Source of the DNA: Candidatus Poribacteria bacterium
Lineage (GTDB): Bacteria; Poribacteria; WGA-4E; WGA-3G
DNA: 64,000 nt
NCBI GenBank assembly: GCA_022827185.1
Contig: JAJDTM010000028.1
Location: forward strand, 1-64,000
Reading direction: 5' to 3'
Below, piece after piece: positions 19,296 through 29,012 of the stretch. Made by a program: the position numbers and the translations under genes. Numbering within the stretch: the first letter of the stretch is position 1; every line of letters begins with the position of its first letter. The notes beneath the pieces are model-generated. The model made no database searches and was not told where the DNA came from. It saw only the letters and a list, made by a program, of their open reading frames with translations.

Positions 19296-20696
19296 ATGTG
19301 GCATATTGCAAAGCGTGAACTCTACGACAACCTGAATAGTCTTCGTTTCGCATTGGCAACAGTGCTTTTGTTGGCATTGATGCTGACGAACGCGGTCCTG
19401 TATTTGCGCGAACACCCGAAGCGAACACAGGCGTATCATAACGCTGCTGCTGGTGCTATACAGACATTAGCATCGCGTAGCACCAGTTTATATCGCCTCG
19501 CGACAGAGGGACCTGGGGATCTTCACAAAGTACCTTCTCCACTCCGTTTCTGTGCGGAAGGCGATGAGGCGTTCCTACCGACACGCGTCAGCGGCGCGAA
19601 TTACGGTCGCAGGATCGCTGATATGCCCCCCATCTGGCGGATGTTTTATCCACAAGAGACACCAAACCTCCGAAATATCCGTCCTGATTTCACAACACTG
19701 GATTGGGTGTTCATTGTCGGTTATGTGCTGAGTTTTATCGCGATCCTGTTCACTTTTGATTCGATTTCCGGCGAATTGGAACGCGGAACACTGCGGTTGA
19801 CATTAGCGAATGCTATCCCGCGGCACACTGTCTTGGTCGGGAAGTTTTTAGGAGCGTTCATCAGCATTAATATTCCGTTTGCGGTTGCGGTGTTGATGAA
19901 CCTAATCTTAATTTCTACCTCAGACGCGGTACAACTCAATGCCGAGGCGTGGGGACGTTTGGGTATCCTATACGGTATTGTTGTCCTCTATACCTGTCTC
20001 TTTATCGCTTTGGGACTTCTGATCTCGGCAGCAGTGCGAGAGAGTGGTGTGAGTCTCGTCGTGCTGTTGTTAATCTGGGTGAGTTTTGTGGTGTTTATGC
20101 CGAATACGTTGGCATCTATTGGCAGTCGAACGTCGGTGCCGATCGCTCACATGGAATTTTGGACCCAGCGTATGCAACTCGCAGACGCGGCACGCGAAGC
20201 ATATCAAGACAAATACGGAGATTCACAAACTACGCCGTCAGTGCATGTCCTTGGAGAATATGTTACCTCAGAAGCAGAGGAATATGAACGGTTCAATGAG
20301 GCGTATTTGAAGCAACAACTCGCACAAGGGAAACGAGCGCGTGCGATAACTCGTATTTCACCGACAGCGATTGTCCAACGCCTCTTTGAATCCTTTGCTG
20401 GGACGGGGTTTGAACGGCATCTGCAATTTATTGAGAACGCGCAGCGTTACGCCCGTGAATACCGAGAATTTGTTATTGATACGGATAGGGCAGATCCAGA
20501 AAGTCTTCATGTCGTTGGGATTCAGGAGGGTATGTCGCAGAAGCCTGTCAGTCCGGAAGCGGTTCCCAAATTTAGGGACACACTTAGCCTCAACCGCGAT
20601 TTCAACGCCGCAGCGACGGATTTACTGCTACTGGCACTATTTCTGATGGTTATTGCGTCAGGCGCGTATCTCGCCTTTGTGCGCCTTGAAATTTAA
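19296..20696 (+). CDS. ABC-2 type permease, type B, copy 5 (array end)
   Basis: A 466-residue B-type paralogue that closes the array. The coupling block reads SGELERGTLRLTLANAIPRH, with Leu in place of the Arg found in the other B copies. No A gene follows. The C-terminus is VRLEI, not VRVEV, so the GAGGTG ribosome binding sequence encoded at the end of copies 1-4 is gone here. This is what one expects if those codons are kept elsewhere partly to initiate the downstream gene. Confidence 0.85.
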   Translation: MWHIAKRELYDNLNSLRFALATVLLLALMLTNAVLYLREHPKRTQAYHNAAAGAIQTLASRSTSLYRLATEGPGDLHKVPSPLRFCAEGDEAFLPTRVSGANYGRRIADMPPIWRMFYPQETPNLRNIRPDFTTLDWVFIVGYVLSFIAILFTFDSISGELERGTLRLTLANAIPRHTVLVGKFLGAFISINIPFAVAVLMNLILISTSDAVQLNAEAWGRLGILYGIVVLYTCLFIALGLLISAAVRESGVSLVVLLLIWVSFVVFMPNTLASIGSRTSVPIAHMEFWTQRMQLADAAREAYQDKYGDSQTTPSVHVLGEYVTSEAEEYERFNEAYLKQQLAQGKRARAITRISPTAIVQRLFESFAGTGFERHLQFIENAQRYAREYREFVIDTDRADPESLHVVGIQEGMSQKPVSPEAVPKFRDTLSLNRDFNAAATDLLLLALFLMVIASGAYLAFVRLEI

Positions 20697-20907
20697 GTAG
20701 GGGTGCCCTCATGCAAAAATATGACGCGATCCCAACAAACAAGCAATAGAAGGACGTAAGAAATTGGTTTGAACAAACTAAATAAAATATGTTATCCTAT
20801 AATTAAAGCCCAGGGAGATTCTCTATCCCCGTATGCCTGCACCCGGCCGAAAATAGAGAGCCCCTTGCGAAATCTGACTTTTATGTGAGTTTAAGGAGAT
20901 TATATTC

Positions 20908-21282
20908 ATGTTACAGATTGAAATTCACTCGCCTGCGCTTGAAAAAGAGGTTGAGGCTCTGATTTGTGCTGGGCTTTATCCTGATTCCCACACCTTAATG
21001 GTTGATGCTCTTGAAAACCTTGTGAAAAATAAAAAGAAGTCTCGTCTTAATGCTTCAATCCAGCTCTATCAAGCAGGAGAAATAACACTCGGGAGAGCCT
21101 CGGAGCTAGCTGGAATGCACCGTTTTGAGTTTGAAGAGGTGTTGAAAGCGAGAGGCATCTTGAAAATTGTTGAGGTTGGGTCGGTAGAGGAATTGAAGGC
21201 GGGGGTCTCGCGCATCAAAAGCCTTCACAGAGAAAAAGATAAAACAGAGGCCAAGCGGGATTCGTTGCACCAATCTGGATGA
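20908..21282 (+). CDS. UPF0175-like antitoxin
   Basis: A 124-residue protein. The central part (about residues 48-90, LNASIQLYQAGEITLGRASELAGMHRFEFEEVLKARGI in pieces) matches the UPF0175 family, helix-turn-helix-like antitoxins usually paired with a DUF3368 PIN-domain toxin. AAGGAG lies nine bases before the ATG. The C-terminal end after about residue 95 is unlike the family and reads into sequence that, in another frame, looks like the tail of a toxin (see 21275). It is probably an orphan antitoxin with a rewritten C-terminus. Confidence 0.75.
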   Translation: MLQIEIHSPALEKEVEALICAGLYPDSHTLMVDALENLVKNKKKSRLNASIQLYQAGEITLGRASELAGMHRFEFEEVLKARGILKIVEVGSVEELKAGVSRIKSLHREKDKTEAKRDSLHQSG

Positions 21283-21403
21283 AATTCTGCGAGCACTCTG
21301 GGAGTTAAAAATCTTGGCAGCGTCCGATGTAAGGAAAGTCATCACTGAAATTGAGACGAAAGATTCTCTCAAATTCCGTTCCACAGCTACAATTTTTAAA
21401 TGA
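21275..21403 (+). pseudogene. Possible toxin (PIN/DUF3368) C-terminal remnant
   Basis: In the frame that opens upstream of 21275 the sequence reads NLDEILRALWELKILAA and continues helical and acidic for about 42 codons to a TGA at 21401-21403. It has no start codon and overlaps the end of the UPF0175-like gene. The position directly behind an UPF0175 antitoxin, and the helical character, fit the tail of its usual PIN-type toxin after deletion of the toxin body. This is weak evidence; it could be a chance open stretch. Confidence 0.35.
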
Positions 21404-21469
21404 ACTTAAACATAGGACGATCAACATTTAGAATTGAAATCCAATAATTTTGCGACCGAGGTGCCAGAA

Positions 21470-21763
21470 ATGAACGACTATACAAGCATTATTACCGTTG
21501 AACCGGGGAAACGCAGTGGACAGCCCTGCATTCGGGGCATGCGGATCACCGTTTACGATATCTTTGAATATCTTGCATCTGGTATGACGGTGGCAGAAAT
21601 CCTTGATGATTTTCCTTATTTAACTGAAACGGACATTCGCGCCTGTTTTGCATACGCCGCTAACTTGAAGAAATCTCAGACGGTTGTTTATACGGATGAA
21701 ACTCCTATTCGATCAGAACCTATCGCCGAATCTTGTGAATCTGCTGGCGGATCTGTTTCCTAA
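21470..21763 (+). CDS. DUF433 domain protein (orphan antitoxin)
   Basis: A 97-residue protein of the DUF433 family: GKRSGQPCIRGMRITVYDI, then MTVAEILDDFPYLTETDI, are the family's conserved segments, forming a small helix-turn-helix. Members normally pair with a DUF5615 PIN-like toxin directly downstream. Here the next gene is on the opposite strand 12 bases away, so the partner is missing. The start at 21470 has GAGGTG about seven bases upstream; a TTG at 21434 would add 12 residues and is less likely. Confidence 0.85.
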   Translation: MNDYTSIITVEPGKRSGQPCIRGMRITVYDIFEYLASGMTVAEILDDFPYLTETDIRACFAYAANLKKSQTVVYTDETPIRSEPIAESCESAGGSVS

Positions 21764-21774
21764 TTCCACAACAA

Positions 21775-23268
21775 TCAACTCATCACCTGCCAAATTGGTT
21801 CTGCGCCTTCCACACCGACGAGTTTCTGATCTAATCCGCTATGGAAATAAGTGAGTTGATTCGGGTCAACTCCGAGTTGATGGAGGATTGTTGCGTGCAG
21901 ATGTCTGACATGAAACGGGTCTGCGACCGCCGCACTACCGAGTTCATCGGTCTCACCAATGCTGATACCGCCTTTGATGCCGCCGCCTGCCATCCACATC
22001 GTGAACCCGTAAGAGTTGTGGTCGCGTCCTGTGCCTTTGGCGTATTCTGCTGTCGGTTGACGACCGAATTCACCGCCCCAGACAACGAGCGTTTCGTCAA
22101 GTAGTCCGCGTTGCTTAAGGTCTTTCAGGAGCCCGGCGATCGGTTTATCAGTTGCCTTGGCATGCTTGTTGTGGTTTTTCTCGATGTCGCCGTGCGCGTC
22201 CCAGTTATCGTCGCCGTGTGCACCGCCGGAGTAGAGTTGAACGAACCGTACACCGCGCTCAACCAATCGCCTCGCTAAAAGGCATTTCGTGCCAAACTCC
22301 TCCGTCTCTTTTTCCGCAATCCCATAAAGTGTTTTGATATGCTCCGGTTCGCGCTCCAAATCGACCGCCTCTGGTGCTGTAGACTGCATCTTGAAGGCTA
22401 ACTCATAACTCGAAATTCGAGCGGCGAGATCGGTATTGTCGGTACGCTTGGAGAGATGGGTTGTATTATATTGGCGTAGATAGTCGAGTAGCCTGCGCTG
22501 CTCATCTTGGCTCATGTCGCTTGTATGCTCCAGATTGAGAATTGGCGCGCCTTGTGAACGGAAAACTGTGCCTTGATAAACGGCGGGCATATAGCCGCTA
22601 CTCCAGTTTTTCGCGCCGCTGATGGGACCGCCTTTTCGGTCAAGCATCACGACGTATCCGGGAAGATTTTCGTTCTCACTGCCGAGTCCGTAATTCACCC
22701 AAGATCCGAGCGATGGATGCCCACTTAGCACGCGACCGGCGTTCATCATGAGCATCGCTGAACCGTGCAGTGGCGAGTCAGCGGTCATCGACTTGATAAA
22801 GGCGATGTCGTCAACACAGGTTGCGAGGTGTGGGAACAGGTCTGAGACCCACTGCCCTGATTCGCCGTACTGTTTGAAATCCCACTTGGGTCCGACGATA
22901 CGCCCTTCCGATTTCTCACCGCCACGCCCTTTTGTCTTGACTTGAACGGTCTTGTCGTTGAGCTTGTATAAAATCGGTTTGTAGTCGAAGGTATCCACAT
23001 GGCTTGGACCGCCATACATGAAAAGGAAAATCACCTGCTTTGCCTTCGGTGCGAAGTGTGTCGGTTTCGGCGTGAGTGGATTGAGATAGGGTGTCACACC
23101 ATCCGCTGCGACTGCCTGTGAATCGAGGAAACCGTCAGTGGATAAGAGTCCGGTTAGTGCAAGCGATGCGAAGCCCCCGGCGATATTCCCGATGAATTCT
23201 CGACGGGTTTGTCCACAGAAGTCACCTTGTGAATTTGTCTCTTTTTTGGTCTTAGATTGATTCTTCAT
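21775..23268 (-). CDS. DUF1501 family Tat-exported protein
   Basis: A 497-residue protein of the DUF1501 family, alkaline-phosphatase-superfamily-like proteins common in planctomycete-type bacteria. The twin-arginine signal TRREFIGNIAGGFASLALTG (about residues 21-40) predicts folded export. Landmarks include FLFMYGGPSHVDTFDYKP, GAHGDDNWDAHGDI and VVWGGEFGRQP. The ATG at 23268 is preferred over GTG 23271 because GGAG lies eight bases upstream. It is 54 bases behind the PSD1 cytochrome gene on the same strand, the usual arrangement for this pair, whose joint role is unproven but thought to concern degradation of complex carbohydrates or sulfated compounds. Confidence 0.93.
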   Translation of the reverse strand: MKNQSKTKKETNSQGDFCGQTRREFIGNIAGGFASLALTGLLSTDGFLDSQAVAADGVTPYLNPLTPKPTHFAPKAKQVIFLFMYGGPSHVDTFDYKPILYKLNDKTVQVKTKGRGGEKSEGRIVGPKWDFKQYGESGQWVSDLFPHLATCVDDIAFIKSMTADSPLHGSAMLMMNAGRVLSGHPSLGSWVNYGLGSENENLPGYVVMLDRKGGPISGAKNWSSGYMPAVYQGTVFRSQGAPILNLEHTSDMSQDEQRRLLDYLRQYNTTHLSKRTDNTDLAARISSYELAFKMQSTAPEAVDLEREPEHIKTLYGIAEKETEEFGTKCLLARRLVERGVRFVQLYSGGAHGDDNWDAHGDIEKNHNKHAKATDKPIAGLLKDLKQRGLLDETLVVWGGEFGRQPTAEYAKGTGRDHNSYGFTMWMAGGGIKGGISIGETDELGSAAVADPFHVRHLHATILHQLGVDPNQLTYFHSGLDQKLVGVEGAEPIWQVMS

Positions 23269-23322
23269 CACATCATCTCCAATGTTCGCGTTTCTGCTTC
23301 GTAGCAGCGAAAGCAGGTTGTC

Positions 23323-26220
23323 TTAATCCAAAAAGATAAATTCGTTTAAATTCAATGCCAGTAATGCAAATCGGTCGAGTGCGACCTCTGAACTCACACC
23401 TTCGTGCTGTTGAAGTTCTCGCATGAAGGTCAACGCTTGTTGAACTTCTGTTGGTTCCGGTTCACGACACAACACAAGCTGCAGCCCGAATCGCACACGG
23501 TCTTCGACCGTCACACCGCCTTCCCAGCGCATTCTGTTGGCGAAAGCGAGGGCTTGGTCGTTGATAAACTTCCCGTTGAGCATCGTCAGCGATTGGGTCG
23601 GCACCGTTGTCGCAAAACGGACAGGACAGGTCGAATCGGTGTCCGCCTGATCGTATTGGTTCAAGATAGGCACAAGCAGTGAGCGTTTGACTTTCACATA
23701 AACACTGCGTCGGTTCGCTTCATCCGGTGGCGATTTTCCCCAGGCGTGTCCGGGTCTTGAGGCTGTCGCTAATACCTCTTTGGGTAGTTCAGGGAAAATA
23801 CTGGGGCCGCCCATTTTGAGGTTCAGTTTCCTCGTAATCCAGAGTACTGTATCGCGAATCTCTTCTGCAGTCAAGCGGCGCATATTGAACCGCCAAAAGA
23901 GGTCATTGTTCGCGTCGTGTTGAATGAATTTCGGATTGCTCTGTGCGGACATCCGATACGCGTTCGAGGTCATTATCAATTTGTGCATCGCTTTTAATCG
24001 CCAGCCGGACGCAATAAATTCAGAGGCGAGCCAATCGAGGAGTTCAGGATGTGTCGGTGCTGTACCGAACTGCCCGAAATCATTGGTGGACCGGACGATC
24101 CCACGCCCGAAGTGGTGTTGCCAGATACGATTGACCATCACGCGTGCTGTCAGCGGGTTCTCAGGACTCGCCACCCATTCCGCGAAGACCCGCCGTTTCC
24201 CAGACGATTTTGCGTCCTTTGGAACAGTTGGCATCTCCACAGCAGCGGGGTTTAGGACTGTCGGAAATGCCGGTTTTACCTCGCGTCCGATGAGATGCGG
24301 ATTGCCGCGTCGAAGGATATGCGTCGGTGTCTGCTCACCCTCTGAAATCGCCAAAGCCCGATGGTCGTAAGGCACACGCTGCCGACGACGTTCATCTCGC
24401 AGTTTTTTGACTGCCTTGTGTTTATCCACTAACGCTTTTAGCGAGGTGTTGGTTTCGATAAGTTCTGCCTGTGTTTTTAGCAATTCATCAAAATTGACTT
24501 TAGCGTTTGTCGAAAGCAGTTGTCTCTCAAAGTCCGCACCAGACCACGAAACCTCCAGATGCGGTTTGTCTAAATCTTTGTTGAAATACTCCAGACGAAT
24601 CGGGACATTGCCGTGTGTGAGTGCGATTTCTGTATCTCGCGCACCGATAAGTTCAGCGGCTTGATAACCGTTGAGAATCAATCGACACGCGCCACGTAAA
24701 TTGATATGGAACGTATAAGTCGCATCCACCGGCACCTGTAATACTCCCTCAAAAACCAAGCCGATGTTCTTCTTTCGACTCGCGGGTGCAAGCGAGAAAA
24801 GGTTATTAAACAGTCTGCCTTCGGAAGCGGGTTCAAGGACATCAAAATCATTAGGAAACTGCTCAAAAGTTTCACGGTAGGAACGATACGCCAATTCACG
24901 CATCGGAGATACCGGGATGTTATCTGCGATTGCCTCTGTATGAACTTTCGCGAGTTCTATTTTGATGCGCTCTTGTATCGGGTAAAGTTCATCCTGAAGT
25001 TTTTCTTCGGCAAGTCGTTTTTCAGCGAGTTGTCTATCACGTTCTGCTTGCTGTTCGGGTGTGCCGATGTCGGCGAGTGGTCCGCGGTTGTGGGCTATGA
25101 TGTCGTGAAAAAAGGCGAGAAGGCTGTAGTAATCGCGTGTTGAAATTGGGTCAATTTTATGGTCGTGGCATCGGGCGCAGCCGACAGTCATACCGAGCAT
25201 CACCTGCCCTGTTGTAGAAACAATGTCGTCGAGATAGTCGTATCGTGCAAGTTTCCGATCAGCGGGTTCATCGTCCCAGACCCCGAGTCTGTGATAGCCT
25301 GTCGCAATGATTGTCTCTGCGGTTACGGTGTCAAGTTCATCGCCTGCAAGCTGCTCTTTAATAAATTCATCATACGGTTTGTCTTGGTTGAAAGCGTTAA
25401 TGACGTAATCGCGGTATCTCCAGACGTACGGTTTGTCGCCATCGCGTTCATAACCGTTTGTCTCTGCGTATCGGACGAGGTCGAGCCAATGCCGTCCCCA
25501 CTTCTCACCGTAGCGTGGCGATTTTAGGAGTTTATCAATGCGTTTTTCGTAAGCGTCGGGTGCTGCGTCGTTTAAGAACGCTTCCACCGCTTCTGGTGAA
25601 GGGGGTAACCCGGTGAGATCATAGTATATACGGCGAATAAGCGTGAGTTTACTGGCGGGTGCGGCGGGTGTTAACCCGTGCGCTTCCAGTTTGGCGAGAA
25701 TAAACGCGTCAATCGGGTTACGGATCCAATCCGATGCGTGTACCGGTGGGACTTGTGGTCGTTTTAGCGGACGATATGCCCAATAATCGGTGGCGGGTTT
25801 AGCATCTGGTTGGATATCGCTATCTTGAACGGGGTAGGGGAGCCCGATGTTGATCCACTTCGCAAGAATCTCAAGAGATGTATCGTCTAACCTGCCGTCC
25901 GGTGGCATCTGTGCTGTCTCTTGACCGTAGCCGATCATCTCAAGCAGGAAACTGTCAGCAGGACTCTCTAACGACACCGCGGGTCCATAATTCCCGCCTT
26001 CAAGGATCTGTTCCCGGCTCGTCAATTGGAGTCCACCCTCCACTTCATCACCGCCGCCGTGGCATTGGAAACAGTTCTGCTGGAGGATAGGCTTTACTTG
26101 CGAATTGAAAAATTCTATCTTCTCTGCGTCAGTCAGATCGTTCGCATAACAGAGATTGAGAGAAGTCAGGACGTACAAGAAAACGGTTGCAAGAAAACAG
26201 GAACGATGCGGATGTCGCAT
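23323..26220 (-). CDS. PSD1 protein: cytochrome c, DUF1549, PA14, DUF1553
   Basis: A 965-residue secreted protein. The signal peptide is residues 1-26. A planctomycete-type cytochrome c domain carries the heme motif CFQCHGG near residue 50. DUF1549 (PSCyt2) follows at about 160-370, with WGRHWLDLVRYAETNG. A PA14-like carbohydrate-binding domain lies at about 470-570 (GVLQVPVDATYTFHINLRGA). DUF1553 (PSD1) fills about 640-960 (NPLTARVMVNRIWQHHFGRG). A second CARCHDHK motif near residue 345 could bind another heme. It is the first gene of a two-gene unit with the DUF1501 gene. Confidence 0.93.
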   Translation of the reverse strand: MRHPHRSCFLATVFLYVLTSLNLCYANDLTDAEKIEFFNSQVKPILQQNCFQCHGGGDEVEGGLQLTSREQILEGGNYGPAVSLESPADSFLLEMIGYGQETAQMPPDGRLDDTSLEILAKWINIGLPYPVQDSDIQPDAKPATDYWAYRPLKRPQVPPVHASDWIRNPIDAFILAKLEAHGLTPAAPASKLTLIRRIYYDLTGLPPSPEAVEAFLNDAAPDAYEKRIDKLLKSPRYGEKWGRHWLDLVRYAETNGYERDGDKPYVWRYRDYVINAFNQDKPYDEFIKEQLAGDELDTVTAETIIATGYHRLGVWDDEPADRKLARYDYLDDIVSTTGQVMLGMTVGCARCHDHKIDPISTRDYYSLLAFFHDIIAHNRGPLADIGTPEQQAERDRQLAEKRLAEEKLQDELYPIQERIKIELAKVHTEAIADNIPVSPMRELAYRSYRETFEQFPNDFDVLEPASEGRLFNNLFSLAPASRKKNIGLVFEGVLQVPVDATYTFHINLRGACRLILNGYQAAELIGARDTEIALTHGNVPIRLEYFNKDLDKPHLEVSWSGADFERQLLSTNAKVNFDELLKTQAELIETNTSLKALVDKHKAVKKLRDERRRQRVPYDHRALAISEGEQTPTHILRRGNPHLIGREVKPAFPTVLNPAAVEMPTVPKDAKSSGKRRVFAEWVASPENPLTARVMVNRIWQHHFGRGIVRSTNDFGQFGTAPTHPELLDWLASEFIASGWRLKAMHKLIMTSNAYRMSAQSNPKFIQHDANNDLFWRFNMRRLTAEEIRDTVLWITRKLNLKMGGPSIFPELPKEVLATASRPGHAWGKSPPDEANRRSVYVKVKRSLLVPILNQYDQADTDSTCPVRFATTVPTQSLTMLNGKFINDQALAFANRMRWEGGVTVEDRVRFGLQLVLCREPEPTEVQQALTFMRELQQHEGVSSEVALDRFALLALNLNEFIFLD

Positions 26221-26420
26221 AATCTTCTCCCTTCAAAGATAACGCTTCAGAACGCTATGCGCGAGCGAAAATCTTTTGAACCGCGGTACATTGCCATCAA
26301 TTCCAAAGAAGTCGATTGCCTATTTGACGTAAATTTGATTTAAGGGTTTAGAAGAATCTACACGATCTATCGTGTCCGCCAGAGAAATATATCGGCATAC
26401 GTTTACTCACCCTAACCCCT

Positions 26421-27989
26421 TTATGACGACCTTTCCGTTTCTTCATTTTTCGCTGGCACGACAGAAATGCGAGCGAGGAAAGCGTTGGTACTTCCTTTCT
26501 CGCAGAACCAATTTCCCGTCGCGCCTAACTTAAATCGTTGTCCGCGTGTAAAGGGATACCGGATCTGTCCTGTGTCGCTGGGTGAGATATCCCATGCTGA
26601 AGCGAGTGCGTCATCAGGAAACCCTTCTGTCGGCAATTCAGCGTCGCCAGCAAACAGATCAAACGAACCCGTTGCCTCACCTTCACCGACCTGTATATCA
26701 ATGATAAGGGTGCCACCCTGTTCAAACGGTGTTGCGTCAATCTCAACAGTCGTATAATCCTGATAACCGTCTCCGGGTCCCCGGAAGACGTTCAAAACCT
26801 CCATCAACTCTTTGGAAGAACTCAGATCCAATTCTGGCATTGATTCTTCGCTTTCGCTGGAGAAATCTATAATCTCACCTTTAGCAGCAGCACCTAACAA
26901 CATTAGATATCTTTCTACCCGATCATCACGCAATCTGTTATCTGGCAATTTGTTGTCTGGTTGGTGTATAATCACCTCGGCTTCAGGACTCAGTACCTGA
27001 ATATCGACTGGGTAGATATAATTGTCTTTGAGCGTTTTAGCGAAGAGACTGACGCGTTCTGTGTCTGAACCCTCTATCAGTTCTGACAAATCGCGGAGGA
27101 GCACGCAGGTATTTACAAAATTCTCGTTGAGTGTTTTTATAACTTCCGAATTCGAGAGCGGACCCACTCTCAGGTTTTTACCGTTCGCTCAGCAAGATTC
27201 GTCAACTAAGGGTCCCCATGTAAGCACTGCATGGATCGGACGTTGCGTTTCTTCAGATTCCGCGACTGCCGCCGCAAGGGGTAGCCAGTTAATTTCAGCG
27301 AACTTGTAGAACTTCAATTCTAATCTTTTACGTGCTGCTTCGGGTGTAATCACATCTTCCCATTTGATGTCATCCGATGTCTGTGCTAGCGTGGCAAGGA
27401 GCTCCATGCGCGGCACGAAGACCATGTCAGCATACTCAAAGTCATTGATGTCTACATTGCTATTGCGAGGTGGGAGTGCAAGCGAGAAGTCGCAAATAAC
27501 GCCTGTCTTCAAGTTGATTCGTAACCGTCCGGCATATTGCGAAGGGATAAAACGGACTTCGTCTACCTGCCTCCTATTACTTCCCGGTTTCCAGTCCGGA
27601 TTAGGACGGGTCGCTAAAGTAAACTCCGCATGAATTCGGAACATGATGTCGGCGTAATCTGCTGAAAGCGCGCGTAAACAGGCGAAAGCCCCTTTCTGTC
27701 CGTGGCGTAACTTCCCTCTTGCACCCGGGTGAAACTGCGAAAGAAATGGGATTACGCTATCCAGATTGAGTTCCCAAACATCTCCAACTGTCACACTTGA
27801 TGATGGCAGAAAGGCGTTGAAAGCATTGCCTTTATATGCCCTAACAGGTTCGTTTGGTGAAAGATCAAAGAGTTCCGTATTTTCTGGTGAGTCTTTATGC
27901 AAGTTATAAGTCGAATCGGCAATCGGGTCCCAATGTGCATGTACTTCTAAGGATGCTGGATTATTCAGGACGTTATTCAGATCTATCAC
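26421..27989 (-). CDS. Putative Cys-Sec selenoprotein, thioredoxin-like
   Basis: Two open frames, 27989-27192 and 27188-26421, are in the same frame and separated only by TGA at 27191-27189. Reading TGA as selenocysteine gives one 522-residue protein with Cys266-Sec267 in the context LVDESCU-ANGKNLRVG. Sequence on both sides reads as continuous protein (RPIHAVLTWGPLVDESC before, PLSNSEVIKTLNENFVNTCV after), with thioredoxin-like character after the motif: a helix, then the strand TCVLLRDL, and later a strand-turn (DIQVLSPEAEVII). A hairpin fitting a bacterial SECIS follows the TGA. The GTG at 27989 is chosen as start because GGAGG lies seven bases upstream. The C-terminal 130 residues form a separate beta-rich domain. 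Protein family and substrate unknown; a redox role is inferred from the CU pair. No sel genes or tRNA-Sec are in the window. Confidence 0.75.
27154..27171 (-). promoter_or_regulatory. Candidate bacterial SECIS hairpin
   Basis: Beginning 17 bases after the in-frame TGA, GAGAG and CTCTC form a five-pair stem (extendable by a T-G pair) around an apical loop holding GGGTCC. The E. coli fdhF SECIS loop is AGGUCU at nearly the same distance. A lower pairing of CGAA (just after the TGA) with TTCG is possible. Distance, stem and G-rich loop all fit, but no folding program was run. Confidence 0.55.
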
Positions 27990-28004
27990 TGGTTTTCCTC
28001 CGTT

Positions 28005-28050
28005 GTGTAACTCAATTATAAGCATCTTGGTGTAACTCAATTATAAGCAT
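28005..28050. repeat. Tandem 25-base repeat upstream of selenoprotein gene
   Basis: The unit GTAACTCAATTATAAGCAT occurs twice (28007-28025 and 28032-28050), spaced 25 bases apart, immediately upstream of the ribosome binding site of the 27989 gene. It creates a spurious upstream in-frame ATG at 28040. Probably a slippage duplication. Confidence 0.7.
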
Positions 28051-28109
28051 TCTTGGATGCACTTTTTGCCGCTTTCAAACAACGGACGACCTTAAATTGT
28101 GAAACTGCC

Positions 28110-29012
28110 CTATGGTAACGGTTCGCCTTCGTTGGCGGTCCGTTCTGCGTAAAGTTCCTGTAGCCGCGTTGTTACGGGTCCGATGCCTTCGTCTCCGATT
28201 TTTCTGCCGTCAACCTCTAAAACCGGACTCAGTTCACCGACGGTGCCGGTTGTGAAGACTTCGTCTGCGGTGTAGACCTCGGTCAATGAGACATTTCGTT
28301 CCGTCAGTGGGATACCCGCTTCACGAGCAATACTGATGACCATACCGCGTGTAATTCCGGGTAAGCAGCTATCGGCGTGTGATGTGAGTATATGCCGGCG
28401 TTTTATGAGAAAGATATTCGTGGCGTTCGTCTCTGAGACGTATCCGTGGATATCGAGCATAATCGCATCGTCTACACCAGCGACGTTTGCCTCAATTTTG
28501 GCGAGGATGTTGTTAATCAGGTTGTTGTGATGGATCTTAGAGTCAACACACTGCGGTGGGTTGCGTCGGATGGCTGAGGTGATTAAACGGACTCCGCCCT
28601 TTGAATAGATAGGCGGTTTCCACTCTGCGATCACAATTAAGGTGGTGCCGTACTGATTGACGCGGGCATCCATACTGGAGGTGACCTTTTTCCCGCGACT
28701 GAGTGTTAGGCGGATGTGAACGCCGTCGCGCATGCCGTTGGCTTCAAGCGTCTCAAAGATCGCTTTTTTGACTTCTTCACGCGTTGGGATGTTTGCGAAT
28801 GCCATGGCGTGTGCAGAATCCATGAGTCGGTCAAGGTGTGCGTCCAGCGCAAAGATTTTTCCGTTATAGACGCGCAAGCCCTCCCATACACCGTCGCCAC
28901 CTTGGACGAGACTATCGAATACGGAGATTTTCGCGTCTTCACGGGGTAGGAGTTCACCGTTGACGTGGATAAAAATATTTTCGTTTCTTGAATCAGGTAA
29001 TTTAGGCTGCAT
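28110..29012 (-). CDS. ilvE: Branched-chain-type aminotransferase (class IV)
   Basis: A 300-residue pyridoxal-phosphate enzyme of fold-type IV. Landmarks are FIHVNGELLPREDAKISVFD near the N-terminus, DGVWEGLRVYNGKIF, the presumptive catalytic lysine in DSKIHHNNLINNILAKIEAN (about residues 157-176), GYVSETNATNIFLIK, and the phosphate-binding LPGITRGMVISIA. Length is normal for IlvE. It would transfer amino groups between glutamate and branched-chain keto acids in the cytoplasm. The related D-amino-acid aminotransferases and aminodeoxychorismate lyases cannot be wholly excluded. GGAGGAG precedes the ATG closely. It lies downstream of hisF, separated by a heptad-repeat element. Confidence 0.85.
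   Translation of the reverse strand: MQPKLPDSRNENIFIHVNGELLPREDAKISVFDSLVQGGDGVWEGLRVYNGKIFALDAHLDRLMDSAHAMAFANIPTREEVKKAIFETLEANGMRDGVHIRLTLSRGKKVTSSMDARVNQYGTTLIVIAEWKPPIYSKGGVRLITSAIRRNPPQCVDSKIHHNNLINNILAKIEANVAGVDDAIMLDIHGYVSETNATNIFLIKRRHILTSHADSCLPGITRGMVISIAREAGIPLTERNVSLTEVYTADEVFTTGTVGELSPVLEVDGRKIGDEGIGPVTTRLQELYAERTANEGEPLP

Noticed and set aside
20769..20803. A promoter TTGAAC...TATAAT before the UPF0175-like gene
   Set aside because: The spacing is 23 bases, too long for a sigma-70 promoter; only the TATAAT hexamer is convincing.
26421..28040. Reading 27189-28040 and 26421-27167 as two separate genes
   Set aside because: They are in one frame with only a TGA between, the second has no ribosome binding site, and protein-like sequence continues across the stop. 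The upstream start at 28040 lies in a tandem repeat; GTG 27989 has a proper GGAGG.
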